From positions 1-37,614 of the IMG/VR virus record IMGVR_UViG_3300048929_000760: a DNA stretch of 37,614 nt; one strand, given 5' to 3'. Under the pieces are notes generated by a model. It had not been told where the DNA came from, did not search any database, and worked only from the letters and a program-made list of their open reading frames with translations. The position numbers and the translations under genes were made by a program. Positions 7,496-15,304 of the stretch are shown in pieces. Position 1 is the stretch's first letter; each line of letters opens with the position of its first letter. The DNA is from a virus.

Positions 7496-7855
7496 CTACT
7501 TTTCTGTGAGGGTAATTTTAAGACCGTTCCAGTACAAAACACCTTTAGACATTACGCTAAAAGGAGCTGGACGGTTACCCACGTAAAAGGTCTTTGTCTC
7601 ATACTTGCCTGTCATGGGGTCTGGATAAGTCACTGTAAAAAATACATCACTCATAGACTGCAATAGCTCTGACATTTTAGGCCATGTCAACATACCCCAA
7701 CCCATTTCAATCTGCCTTTTTACCGCGATACGGTCACGATTTAACGTGCCGTCAGCAGTACGCACACTAGACTCTCCATCATCTAAGTCTAATAGGGTCA
7801 CTTGATAGCTAGAGGGGTACTCTGCGATGGGTTGACCTTTAATTTTAATATCCAT
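7496..7855 (-). CDS. Distal tail-type protein (DUF6711-like)
   Basis: A 119-residue beta-rich protein between the tape measure and the hub. It opens MDIKIKGQPIAEYPSSYQV and has 'DDGESSVRTADGTLNRDRI' in the middle. That pattern, with a conserved R-T-x-D-G-x-x-x-R-D, is what I recall of the DUF6711 tail proteins of Firmicute siphophages. By position it takes the place of Dit, linking the last tail-tube ring to the hub. The domain name is from memory; the positional role is more secure. Ribosome site AGGAGGGG. Confidence 0.8.
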   Translation of the reverse strand: MDIKIKGQPIAEYPSSYQVTLLDLDDGESSVRTADGTLNRDRIAVKRQIEMGWGMLTWPKMSELLQSMSDVFFTVTYPDPMTGKYETKTFYVGNRPAPFSVMSKGVLYWNGLKITLTEK

Positions 7856-7874
7856 GCCGTACTGTACCCCTCCT

Positions 7875-10667
7875 TTAAAATGTTGTTATTAATGGTGACT
7901 TACCTGTACGACGTGTAATGTCATTGATGGCTTGTATCACGATCTTGCCGATCTCAGTACCGTTGATACTTAATACTGTATTACGATCGTTGTTTTTGAT
8001 TGCATCCAAGATGAGCAACAATATCTCTATCATTGGCTGTTGGCCTGCCCCTAGCATCCCCTCTAACTTAGACAAAGGAGATATAACCTCAGGGTCAGCA
8101 CTTGCGCCTTTATTGTCCCCGACCATTGCTAGAGTCGGCCCATAAGCTAAGCCGCCTTTTGCAAGTTTAGGTATCGTTGGCACTTTAAAGCCTAGCGATT
8201 TACCGCCAATGCCCGGTACCCACTCAGGTACATCAATGCTGATCTTATTGACCTGCTTAATCATCCAATTAAGCGCCTCTATTACTGCGTTGACCGCACC
8301 CTTAAAGATACCTACAATGCCGTCACCGATACCCTGCATAAAGGTTTTAATGCCATTCCACGCACGTTTCCAGTCGCCTGTAAAAACCCCGGCGATAAAA
8401 TCAACAATACCTCCAAGCGCTTTGATGATACCTTTAGCCGCATCGATAATGCCGCCTAATGCCTCACCAATCACCTTAAGCACTCCACCAAAAACAGATG
8501 CAAAAATAGGCCCTAATTTTTGTACAAGCCAGTTAACAATAGGCATCACAAATTTATTAAGTATATCCAGTGCCGCCGTAGCCAACTTGCCAACAAAGTT
8601 AAGTACCTCAGTGACAAGACCTTTTAAATGTTTGTCCCATAGCTCTGTCAAAAACTTAAGTGCGCTTTGGGTAATAGGCTTTAAAAACTTTTCCCACAGG
8701 CTAGTCCAAAGCTCTTTGAGCTTGTCAACCGCCTGTTTTAGCCCGTCTACAATTTTTTTGCCCCACTCGTCCCACCATTTAAAGATGATGTCTAGAGCGT
8801 CCTGTATAATCTTAGATATGAGTTGCATTACAGGGTCAATAACACCTTGCCAGATGTCATCAAAGATTTGTTTAACTAGATCAAACAGGCCCCTAAATAT
8901 ATCCTGGGCACCCATTAAAAACTCGGTGAGTCTTGGCAGTCCATCAGTTACAAATTTATCGAGTATCGGAAAAGCCGCATCCCAAAGAGACGTGACAATT
9001 TGCAATACAACGTCAAGTAAGCCTGCAAGTACATGCCCTGCAAGCTCTATGCCTTGTTGCCACATTGGTACGACACCAGTTAAAAACCAATTTTTAAGTG
9101 GCTCACCTAGTGTCATGATGTCATTAAACATCTTTACAAACTGCGCTTTCCACCGTTCTAGCACTGGGCTAATCTCGCCCCATGCCGCCGCAAAGGATGG
9201 TCCAAAGGTTTTAACTGTCCAGTCCCAACCCTGTTTAACGCCTGCCCAAGCTTTGTCAAAGGTTGCCTTAACACTAGCGGCTAGGGCGTCCATTTTGGAT
9301 TGGATACCATCAATATCCATGTCGGGCATTTGCATTTCAAAATCGCCTGCACCGCCACCGCCAGCATCGGGTACGTCAGCATCATTTTTACTAAAGTCCA
9401 AGGTATTAAGCTCATCAAAGGCCGCCAAAGCCCCTTTTGCCTCTTTGCCTGACTTTTTGGACTTTTTGCCAAACCCCTCCATAGATTTACGGGCTGTCTC
9501 AATCCCTTTTGCCGCTTGGTATGACTGTTTATATGTCTTGCCAAATATTGCTGAGATAAAGGCGGCAATGTATGCCGTAGCTTTAGCCAAAAAGCTCATG
9601 AGTGCATTTATCGCCGGCAGGATTGCATCATAAATCGGCTGAAAGGCAACTCTTAGATTTGTTTGGATTGCGTTAAGGCTTGCGGCAAACTGTGCATTAG
9701 TTTTAAGCGCACCGCCCATATAATCCGTAAAACTACGGATGGCCTTGTACAGCACCGCAAATACAAAGACTTGCTTTAATATGCGGCTAAAAGCTTGCGT
9801 AAAGCTATTGCCCATACGGGTAGCCCCTCGGCCTGCACCACTAAAAGACTTATCTGCATTCGCCGCCGCTTTAGCCGCCCGATTGAGGTTACCGCTAACA
9901 GCCCTTAACGGCTTATTAGTCTTGATCAAGTCTGTACCTAGCTTTGCGATGGGTTCGCTATTAACAGGTGCTTGGCTCAGGCTATCGTTTAATTGCTGGA
10001 TTTTAGATTTAGTCTTATCTGATGCTTGATTTAAGCGCAACAAAGCCGCCTCAGCATTGGTGATTTTATCCTTTAGCTTAAAATCTCCTGCGCCACTTTT
10101 ATCATCAAGCTCGGCCATCTTGCGCCCTGTCTCATCTGCTTTTGCAATTAATCCCGTAAGATCGGCTTGCAGTAGTTTTATATCGTCGCTGATTAAATCG
10201 GCGTGGAAATTACTGATAGCGCCTTTTTGCTGGGACTTTAAAGCCTCAATCTGCTGTACTAAACTCCTGATTTGTCCCTCTAAACTGGCGCTCTCTTGCT
10301 CTAATGCATGCATCTGCTGGCGTGCTGTATCTGTTAACCCACCCTGAGCACTTTTAAGGTCTGCAAGCTTTTGTTGCTGTATCTCAATCTTACGGTTAGA
10401 AAGATCAAGGCTTTGCGTAAGTTGGTCTATCTGTGCCTTAACTGCATCGGTATTAACGTTTGGTGCCGCTTTGCTGGGCTTAATCGCTTTGGTTACGTCT
10501 GTAGGTTGTGCCGCACCTTTAAAACCTTTAAACAGGTTGCCCATAGCCCCTTTAAAGGTTTTGGCAAACCTGTTACCGCTAGAGCTTGCGGCCGTATCCA
10601 CCTGTTTACCTAAATCACTTGTATCTAACTCTAGTCCTAAACTGACCTTGCCTACTTCATCTGACAT
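7875..10667 (-). CDS. Tail tape measure protein
   Basis: At 930 residues this is the longest gene of the window. It sets tail length and is threaded into the host at infection. Residues 1-230 are long heptad-patterned helices (for example 'LTQSLDLSNRKIEIQQQKLA'). A central hydrophobic zone (residues about 290-380, QVFVFAVLYKAIRSF and ATAYIAAFISAIFGK) and a long amphipathic Trp-rich region (WWDEWGKKIVDGLKQ, ELWTSLWEKFLKPI) follow. By the rule of about 0.15 nm per residue the tail would be near 140 nm, a siphophage length. The gene follows the two tail-assembly chaperone frames, as expected. Confidence 0.96.
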   Translation of the reverse strand: MSDEVGKVSLGLELDTSDLGKQVDTAASSSGNRFAKTFKGAMGNLFKGFKGAAQPTDVTKAIKPSKAAPNVNTDAVKAQIDQLTQSLDLSNRKIEIQQQKLADLKSAQGGLTDTARQQMHALEQESASLEGQIRSLVQQIEALKSQQKGAISNFHADLISDDIKLLQADLTGLIAKADETGRKMAELDDKSGAGDFKLKDKITNAEAALLRLNQASDKTKSKIQQLNDSLSQAPVNSEPIAKLGTDLIKTNKPLRAVSGNLNRAAKAAANADKSFSGAGRGATRMGNSFTQAFSRILKQVFVFAVLYKAIRSFTDYMGGALKTNAQFAASLNAIQTNLRVAFQPIYDAILPAINALMSFLAKATAYIAAFISAIFGKTYKQSYQAAKGIETARKSMEGFGKKSKKSGKEAKGALAAFDELNTLDFSKNDADVPDAGGGGAGDFEMQMPDMDIDGIQSKMDALAASVKATFDKAWAGVKQGWDWTVKTFGPSFAAAWGEISPVLERWKAQFVKMFNDIMTLGEPLKNWFLTGVVPMWQQGIELAGHVLAGLLDVVLQIVTSLWDAAFPILDKFVTDGLPRLTEFLMGAQDIFRGLFDLVKQIFDDIWQGVIDPVMQLISKIIQDALDIIFKWWDEWGKKIVDGLKQAVDKLKELWTSLWEKFLKPITQSALKFLTELWDKHLKGLVTEVLNFVGKLATAALDILNKFVMPIVNWLVQKLGPIFASVFGGVLKVIGEALGGIIDAAKGIIKALGGIVDFIAGVFTGDWKRAWNGIKTFMQGIGDGIVGIFKGAVNAVIEALNWMIKQVNKISIDVPEWVPGIGGKSLGFKVPTIPKLAKGGLAYGPTLAMVGDNKGASADPEVISPLSKLEGMLGAGQQPMIEILLLILDAIKNNDRNTVLSINGTEIGKIVIQAINDITRRTGKSPLITTF

Positions 10668-10706
10668 TTATCCACCCCCTTGCCAGACAAATTAAAAGGA
10701 CATCCC

Positions 10707-11084
10707 CTATTGTGGAGATGCCCCAAAAGCTTGTGCTATCATTGTTTGAAATTGTTTTACTGCCTCTGCCTTTTCTTCATCTGTCCACTCTACTGTCTTT
10801 GTCATCCTAGACCGCCAGTCATTACGTATCCGCTTTTGTTCAGGAGTAAAGTTTTTAAGCTTCTCCCGATCGTTTTCTGATCGTATTTGCACAACCTGCC
10901 CCAAAGGAGTCTCAGGCATAATGCCTGCCAGTAACGTACAAAACTCGTCCCAAGTCATGTCAGGCTCAGCCCTCAGCCGTATGCTGTACTGCATGGCAAT
11001 AGAGGACTCAATCAATCCCCAATCCTCGTATAAGTCATACCAAGTATTAGGCTTGCTGTTTGGCTGTCTGAAATCGGGCAGATA
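10707..11084 (-). CDS. Tail assembly chaperone, downstream (T-like, Gp15-type) frame, probably made by frameshift
   Basis: This frame is open from 11084, just after a TAG at 11085-11087, to its stop at 10707. It reads YLPDFRQPNSKPNTWYDLYE-DWGLIESSIAMQYSIRLR and then 'MTWDEFCTLLAGIMPETPLGQVVQIR', the Gp15-type pattern of Gram-positive phage chaperones. The conserved-looking part starts well before the only plausible independent start (a TTG at 11015) and overlaps the end of the upstream frame. This is the hallmark of the G/GT arrangement, where ribosomes shift frame to make a fused protein that binds the tape measure. The fused GT would be about 218 residues. Independent initiation at the TTG cannot be excluded. 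Confidence 0.8.
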   Translation of the reverse strand, partial: YLPDFRQPNSKPNTWYDLYEDWGLIESSIAMQYSIRLRAEPDMTWDEFCTLLAGIMPETPLGQVVQIRSENDREKLKNFTPEQKRIRNDWRSRMTKTVEWTDEEKAEAVKQFQTMIAQAFGASPQ

Positions 11085-11364
11085 CTACCTCATAGTCCTC
11101 ACCCAAAGCTCCCGATAACACCGCGATAAATATGGTTTGATAATCCTCAAATGTAATGTCTGAGTCGTTGATTTCTTTAGCCGCTTCCTTACCTAGCGTC
11201 ATTTCTAACACTTCGTCAATCGCTTCCGAGTTATTGTCTAACTTATTTTGGATTTCCAACACCGTATTTTTACGGTTATCAATCGGATATATTTTATCCT
11301 CGCTCAGCTTTAACACTGGACGTTCGTTGGTCAGTTTACCACTAATATCAATTGTCTTTGCCAT
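11047..11364 (-). CDS. Tail assembly chaperone, upstream (G-like) frame
   Basis: A 105-residue acidic helical protein opening MAKTIDISGKLTNERPVLKL, lying between the tail tube gene and the Gp15-type frame. By synteny it is the G-like chaperone that coats the tape measure before tube polymerisation. The stop (TAA at 11047-11049) lies 40 bases inside the open reading of the next frame. The ribosome site is AGGGTAACAAACA before the ATG. Family assignment rests on position, size and the overlap rather than on a recognised motif. Confidence 0.82.
   Translation of the reverse strand: MAKTIDISGKLTNERPVLKLSEDKIYPIDNRKNTVLEIQNKLDNNSEAIDEVLEMTLGKEAAKEINDSDITFEDYQTIFIAVLSGALGEDYEVVSARFQTAKQQA
11070..11073 (-). 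other. Candidate +1 translational slip site (TTT.C)
   Basis: Frame 0 reads ...GCC CGA TTT CAG ACA... A one-base forward slip of tRNA-Phe (anticodon GAA) from UUU to the better-matched UUC would continue AGA CAG CCA AAC AGC AAG in the Gp15-type frame. The preceding CGA is often a rare codon in Bacillales. The shift must happen after the TAG at 11085-11087 of the second frame and before the TAA at 11047, so this is the best-matching site in a 36-base interval. Confidence 0.5.
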
Positions 11365-11424
11365 TGTTTGTTACCCTCTTTCTTGATTTATTAACGCCAT
11401 CCACTACAGTAGCAGACGGCTTTA

Positions 11425-11883
11425 TTACTCCCCCGATGTGGCAGGGGTATATGTTGGCTTACCATCACTCATAAGCTCGCACTCCAAAGCGGATACCGCT
11501 GTACTATCGCCACCATTAGGCGCGCTGACATTAACGATACAATCAAACTCCAACTTGGATCCATCGGGAAAATCAATTGTAGATTTACTAGAGCATTCTA
11601 ATCCAGACTTCCACGCTGTGTTAGCAATATAATCATTGCCAGCATCCCCTACATGACGTTTGCCATTTAACGTAATAGCAAAACCTTTCCCCGTCATTAA
11701 ACGACGCACCCAACCTTCTGTGTCCATGGATGTCCACTCTTCTACATTTCCGTCAATGGCAATCTGAAATGTTTCCATATCCTTGATAATAGCCATATCA
11801 GATGCAGTACTTGCGCGCCCTTTTGTACCAATCTTAAAACCAATATTAAAGACCGGGAAAACTCCACTTGTTACTACTTCCAT
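11425..11883 (-). CDS. Major tail (tube) protein
   Basis: A 152-residue, beta-rich acidic protein. It has the alternating-strand character of tail tube proteins ('FQIAIDGNVEEWTSMDTEGW', 'SKLEFDCIVNVSAPNGGDST') and sits between the tail-terminator-type minor capsid gene and the assembly chaperones. This is the usual place of the tube protein in siphophages. It should form the hexameric rings of the tail tube. It may be a little short for the family, and a C-terminal Ig-like extension is absent. Confidence 0.85.
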   Translation of the reverse strand: MEVVTSGVFPVFNIGFKIGTKGRASTASDMAIIKDMETFQIAIDGNVEEWTSMDTEGWVRRLMTGKGFAITLNGKRHVGDAGNDYIANTAWKSGLECSSKSTIDFPDGSKLEFDCIVNVSAPNGGDSTAVSALECELMSDGKPTYTPATSGE

Positions 11884-11892
11884 GATCTCACC

Positions 11893-12279
11893 TTACCTCT
11901 CGTGATAAATATGTGTCTCTATGACGTACTCATAAATGCCCTCATTGTCCGTACCAGCACTAACAGGCTGTGGTGTGACCATTTTAAACATAGACACACG
12001 TTTACCGCCGATTACTGCCTCCTGTCCAAAGAGAGCATTATATACATCTTGGGCTTTGCGCTCCGCTAAGTCAGCGTTACGCCCCCAATGCACTAAAATA
12101 GATATAGGCTTGATAGTGTAACCTGTAGCATTTAGACCACCTACTGCAATACGGGGCTGACTACCAGTTGCGTTATACAAGCCTATACATTGTGGTTTTT
12201 TACTATCAATCTTACCGATGTACCAGTTAGGGCAGTCAATCACTGTCTCTAGCCAGGTAACAACATCATCCAAAGTCAT
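11893..12279 (-). CDS. Minor capsid / tail terminator-type protein
   Basis: A 128-residue protein with an N-terminal helix (LDDVVTWLETVID) and alternating strands (KPISILVHWGRNAD, 'YEYVIETHIYHER'). This pattern fits the small minor capsid family that acts as the tail terminator in Gram-positive siphophages, and the order connector, two minor capsid proteins, this gene, tail tube is typical. It should cap the tail tube and join it to the head. Its start overlaps the preceding gene by four bases (ATGA). Confidence 0.8.
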   Translation of the reverse strand: MTLDDVVTWLETVIDCPNWYIGKIDSKKPQCIGLYNATGSQPRIAVGGLNATGYTIKPISILVHWGRNADLAERKAQDVYNALFGQEAVIGGKRVSMFKMVTPQPVSAGTDNEGIYEYVIETHIYHER

Positions 12280-12650
12280 TTAATCATCCCCTTACTAAGC
12301 TGTCTTACAAATTTAGCAAAGGTATCTTTTACAAACTCCCTTTTGTCTCCTGCGTGATAGGCTTCCATCCATTTACCTTGGGCATTTGGATTCTTGTCCC
12401 GCCTAAAAGTATACTCTGGGTGCCAATATATCCGCCTTGCGTAAGGAGTATCAAACACGATACTAGACTTTTTAGGCTCATTTACTACGTGTCCACTACG
12501 CTCCAACTCTCCTAACTGCTTAGGCACGACGGCAGTTGTGACTATATCAGTCTTAACCGCCTCGGCAGTCATTTCTACGGCTTGGGCTTGTATCTTGTCC
12601 AACTTAGCAAGGGCCTGCTTGTTAAGAGTAACTTTTACATTTACCTTCAT
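12276..12650 (-). CDS. Minor capsid protein (Minor_capsid_2 type, head-tail joining)
   Basis: A 124-residue basic protein. It opens MKVNVKVTLNKQALAKLDKI and contains 'PKQLGELERSGHVV' and 'DTPYARRIYWHPEY', a pattern characteristic of the HK97-gp10/Minor_capsid_2 group: a Ser/Gly 'L-x-x-S' motif followed by 'T-P-Y-A-R-x-x-x-x-G/H'. These proteins sit at the neck between connector and tail. The start overlaps the stop of the upstream gene by one base, indicating tight co-translation. Confidence 0.85.
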   Translation of the reverse strand: MKVNVKVTLNKQALAKLDKIQAQAVEMTAEAVKTDIVTTAVVPKQLGELERSGHVVNEPKKSSIVFDTPYARRIYWHPEYTFRRDKNPNAQGKWMEAYHAGDKREFVKDTFAKFVRQLSKGMIK

Positions 12651-12970
12651 TAGTTTAGTTCCAACTCAGTACTAAAAACCGTACCGTCTGGATTGCGTGG
12701 ACGCTTTGCACGATAGATATTTTTACGCTCTCCACCAATTAAAACAAAACCCTCAATCGTTTTATCAGGGTTAATGTCGCCCTCAATAACAATCAAGCCT
12801 GATAGCATCACAAGCTGACGCTCAGCAGTCATAACCTGCTTTGACTTCTCGTCATAAAAACATTTTTTATCATAAATAAGTGTCTCTACTGGCTCACCAT
12901 AGCGACTAAGCTCAGTTTGATAGACTTTAACGGGAGTGACTTGGTTCCAACTCGGGAACGGGAATCTCAT
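12650..12970 (-). CDS. Minor capsid protein (Minor_capsid_1 type, head-tail stopper)
   Basis: A 106-residue protein opening MRFPFPSWNQVTPVKVYQTE, followed by 'GEPVETLIYDKKCFYDEKSK' and 'VIEGDINPDKTIEGFVLIGG'. The pattern and place (second after the connector) match the small stopper proteins often annotated as minor capsid protein 1. It should close the connector after packaging. It is separated by one base from the connector gene. Confidence 0.83.
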   Translation of the reverse strand: MRFPFPSWNQVTPVKVYQTELSRYGEPVETLIYDKKCFYDEKSKQVMTAERQLVMLSGLIVIEGDINPDKTIEGFVLIGGERKNIYRAKRPRNPDGTVFSTELELN

Positions 12971-12971
12971 G

Positions 12972-13343
12972 TTATAGCCTCCGATCTATCAAGCCCGTAG
13001 CTTTTAGCAAATTATAAACAGCGTTAGAAGTTTTTACGCCTCCAACGCTGACAAGCTGATCTTTGCCAAAGCTCATGGACGTGCTACCAGCCCCATAACT
13101 GCTAAAAGGTACATCTAAAAAATCACCATATCGATACAAAAAATCAGCGTGTTTACAAACAGCCTTAATGACTCTATCCCGCTGAAAATAGGCAAGATTA
13201 TTAAACTCTGTCACAATAATACGGCTGTAGGTCATGACATCTAGATCGTCTGATGCACGCTCAATCATGTGATATAACCTTTCATCGGGGATGTTGCCAT
13301 TACCGTAGTTAGCATAATCCCCACCTGATGCATAATAGGACAT
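12972..13343 (-). CDS. Head-tail connector (adaptor) protein, gp6-like
   Basis: A 123-residue mostly helical protein. The segment 'NIPDERLYHMIERASDDLDVMT' and the following 'QRDRVIKAVCKHADFLYRYG' look like the four-helix bundle of gp6/gp15-type adaptor proteins that bind below the portal. It sits right after the capsid and coiled-coil genes, the standard adaptor position. Tyr-rich N-terminus (SYYASGGDYANYG) is a little unusual. Confidence 0.83.
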   Translation of the reverse strand: MSYYASGGDYANYGNGNIPDERLYHMIERASDDLDVMTYSRIIVTEFNNLAYFQRDRVIKAVCKHADFLYRYGDFLDVPFSSYGAGSTSMSFGKDQLVSVGGVKTSNAVYNLLKATGLIDRRL

Positions 13344-13356
13344 TTACCTCACCGCC

Positions 13357-13662
13357 CTATTTATCCGTTTTAGGTGGCTTCTTTGCTTCGGCTAGCTGAG
13401 CCTTTAAATCCTTAATTTCACTTTGTAAAGCTTCGATTTGGTCTTTGTTATCAGCATTCTGTAACTGTTCTTTCAAAGCTTTATTTTCCTTCTGTAAAGC
13501 TTCAAATTGTTTTGCTGAAACTGTTTTACTTGGTGATGTTTCAATTGTCTTTAACTCATTGCCCTCTGCCTCTGCAATGTCGTAGCCAAGTTTTAAATAC
13601 GTGTCTTTTTCAGCCTCATCAATCTTTAACTGCTTATTTCCCTTAATCGCATATAGTAACAT
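13357..13662 (-). CDS. Coiled-coil head-region protein
   Basis: A 101-residue Lys/Glu-rich protein. The first about 40 residues read as a small beta domain (MLLYAIKGNKQLKIDEAEKD). Residues about 48-101 are an almost continuous heptad pattern (ALQKENKALKEQLQNADNKD, then LQSEIKDLKAQLAEAKK) ending in a basic tail. It lies between the major capsid protein and the connector, where some phages have head-fibre or decoration proteins. No family recognised, so the role is open. Confidence 0.75.
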   Translation of the reverse strand: MLLYAIKGNKQLKIDEAEKDTYLKLGYDIAEAEGNELKTIETSPSKTVSAKQFEALQKENKALKEQLQNADNKDQIEALQSEIKDLKAQLAEAKKPPKTDK

Positions 13663-13679
13663 TCAGTTAGTCCCCTTTC

Positions 13680-14555
13680 TTATGCCTCCGCATTAATCTG
13701 AATACCATCAGCTTTACGCTCAATGATAAACAAATCAGTATAACGGCGGTTTTGATATAAATATCCGTCCCCGTTTGTATGGCTTCCCGGTTCCCATAAA
13801 TAGATCGCTGTATGCTTAACAGGAGCCAATACACATTGAGGGTGTACTAAAATCATATTGATTTGTTTAGCTCCAACACCCGGCACCGCACCATTTGTAA
13901 AGTCATAAACCGTCTTCATACGACTGGATGGTACCTTAACCAAAGTCACGTCATCCAAAGAGCGTACAGCCCGATCAATTACACCATTATTATTTTGTAC
14001 ACCAACATAGCGTTGCACTTTATCCGCTTGTTTCAGCGTTTTGTAAACGGTAGGAGTCACATATAAAATACGTCCCTCTTGTGGCACTTCGGCCTCATCC
14101 ATGTTCTCCATTAACTGGTCAAATACTTCAAGGGCATTAGATACTGTAATCACTGTTGTGTCAGGCGTTTTACCCAAAGCAACATAGTCACTATAAAGCT
14201 TAGAATAACGATATTTGTCTAACTCAGGAATAGCTTCTTCCGTTTCAAATACATTTGTCGTATTAGCCGCTGAAAGAATTTGGTTTGTTTCATCCACATC
14301 CATAGCATCCACAAAGAACTCAACGTCACGATCAAAATTCAATACCTTCAACTCAAAATCGTTTTCAATACTCTGACGATTCCAGCCACCTGAACGGTTG
14401 TGGTCTTTATAACCTCCCAAATTAAGACGTGGAATTTTAATTGTCTTTGCGTTTAAAAACATAGCGTTATTAGTTGTTAATCCACTTGACGTAAGCTCTT
14501 TAGTATACTTTTGTTGCAATACTGTCTGAAAACTATCTACGTAGTTATAAGGCAT
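13680..14555 (-). CDS. Major capsid protein
   Basis: A 291-residue protein in the right place (after the scaffold) and of the right size for an HK97-fold shell protein. Recognisable features include 'AKTIKIPRLNLGGYKDHNRS' near residue 35 and 'VEFFVDAMDVDETNQ' near residue 76. The C-terminal part holds 'QCVLAPVKHTAIYLWEPGSH', a stretch typical of Gram-positive siphophage capsid proteins that pair with GP20-type scaffolds. No separate maturation protease is encoded, which agrees with a separate scaffold. Ribosome site GGAGAG. Confidence 0.92.
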   Translation of the reverse strand: MPYNYVDSFQTVLQQKYTKELTSSGLTTNNAMFLNAKTIKIPRLNLGGYKDHNRSGGWNRQSIENDFELKVLNFDRDVEFFVDAMDVDETNQILSAANTTNVFETEEAIPELDKYRYSKLYSDYVALGKTPDTTVITVSNALEVFDQLMENMDEAEVPQEGRILYVTPTVYKTLKQADKVQRYVGVQNNNGVIDRAVRSLDDVTLVKVPSSRMKTVYDFTNGAVPGVGAKQINMILVHPQCVLAPVKHTAIYLWEPGSHTNGDGYLYQNRRYTDLFIIERKADGIQINAEA

Positions 14556-14580
14556 GTGTAAATCTCTCCAATCTAATTAA

Positions 14581-15150
14581 TTATTTTGTGTCAGCTACAC
14601 CAAAGATGGTTGCTAACTGATCATTTGTTGCTTGTCCTGTACCTGCGCCACCCGCCCCAACATGAAAGCCCGGTGGATTTTGTTGCTCTGATTTAAACAA
14701 GAACTCTTTAGTCTCTTGCATGCTTTTAAATTGTTCATCAATTCCAACAATCTTGTCCCCGTCAACAACTAATTTATCTCTGTCAAACAATCCTGCAACT
14801 AGTTCTTCATCGTGGGCCTTACCTGCTATAAGTGACTTAATACCGTTTGTTATTTTTATATCTTTTAACTCACTTGCATGTTTTTCTGCCGCCTCTTGAT
14901 TATCTGCGGTTAGTTTAGTGATCTGAGCCTTTAACTCTTCGCTCAACCCTGCCACTTTACCTAACTCGCTGATTTGTGTATCACGCTCAGCGACATCCTT
15001 CTCAGCCTTTTTACGTGCTTCCGCTACCTCGTTGTATTGCGTTTTAGTAACAAAATGTTTAGGTAGCTCCTTTGCAATCTCTCCGTCAATCTTGTCAACC
15101 TCTGTGTCAGCGACACCCATCTTTTTTAATAGCTCTTTTAACCAGTCCAT
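14581..15150 (-). CDS. Capsid scaffold protein (phage minor structural protein GP20 type)
   Basis: A 189-residue acidic, mostly helical protein opening MDWLKELLKKMGVADTEVDK. A long central coiled coil (residues about 35-100) is followed by 'SLIAGKAHDEELVAGLFDRD' and a Gly-rich C-terminal tail (GFHVGAGGAGTGQ). This is the GP20 scaffold pattern: the 'L-A-x-x-K-A-x-D-x-x-L-V-x-x-L-x-D-x-x' motif follows the coil. It directs capsid assembly and leaves before packaging. It is preceded by a structured leader and lies below a terminator, so it probably starts its own transcript. Confidence 0.9.
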   Translation of the reverse strand: MDWLKELLKKMGVADTEVDKIDGEIAKELPKHFVTKTQYNEVAEARKKAEKDVAERDTQISELGKVAGLSEELKAQITKLTADNQEAAEKHASELKDIKITNGIKSLIAGKAHDEELVAGLFDRDKLVVDGDKIVGIDEQFKSMQETKEFLFKSEQQNPPGFHVGAGGAGTGQATNDQLATIFGVADTK

Positions 15151-15180
15151 TTTATCTCAACCTCTCCATAGATTTTTATA

Positions 15181-15252
15181 GTTGCTCTCCAACTAGGGGA
15201 GCGACTTAATATACCGTAAGTCTCGGTACGCCTAGTTTAGTGTCATGTGACA
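15181..15252 (-). promoter_or_regulatory. Structured leader before the scaffold and capsid genes
   Basis: Between the terminator at 15279-15304 and the scaffold start lie three inverted repeats. A 10-bp stem with a 5-base loop is at 15181-15205 (GTTGCTCTCC/GGGGAGCGAC, two G-U pairs). A 5-bp stem is at 15212-15228 (TACCG/CGGTA). A TGTCA-TG-TGACA palindrome is at 15241-15252. No T-run follows them on the minus strand, so they look like leader structure or a protein-binding site rather than terminators. No clear -35/-10 pair was found. Confidence 0.45.
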
Positions 15253-15278
15253 GGACAAAATCTTTTGTTTATGGGCAT

Positions 15279-15304
15279 AAAAAAAGACACTAGCTATGAG
15301 TGCC
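15279..15304 (-). terminator. Intrinsic terminator overlapping the minor capsid gene stop
   Basis: Minus strand GGCACT-CATAGCT-AGTGTC followed by seven Ts. The six-pair stem includes one G-U pair. The TAG stop codon of the minor capsid protein 2 gene lies inside the loop, so ribosomes finishing that gene would cover the hairpin. It separates the packaging genes from the scaffold and capsid genes. Confidence 0.7.

Noticed and set aside
8209-9633. A 474-codon + strand reading frame
   Set aside because: It lies entirely opposite the tape measure gene, has no ribosome site, and its Ser/Pro/Thr/Leu-rich sequence is the usual product of reading an Ala/Lys/Gly-rich gene backwards.
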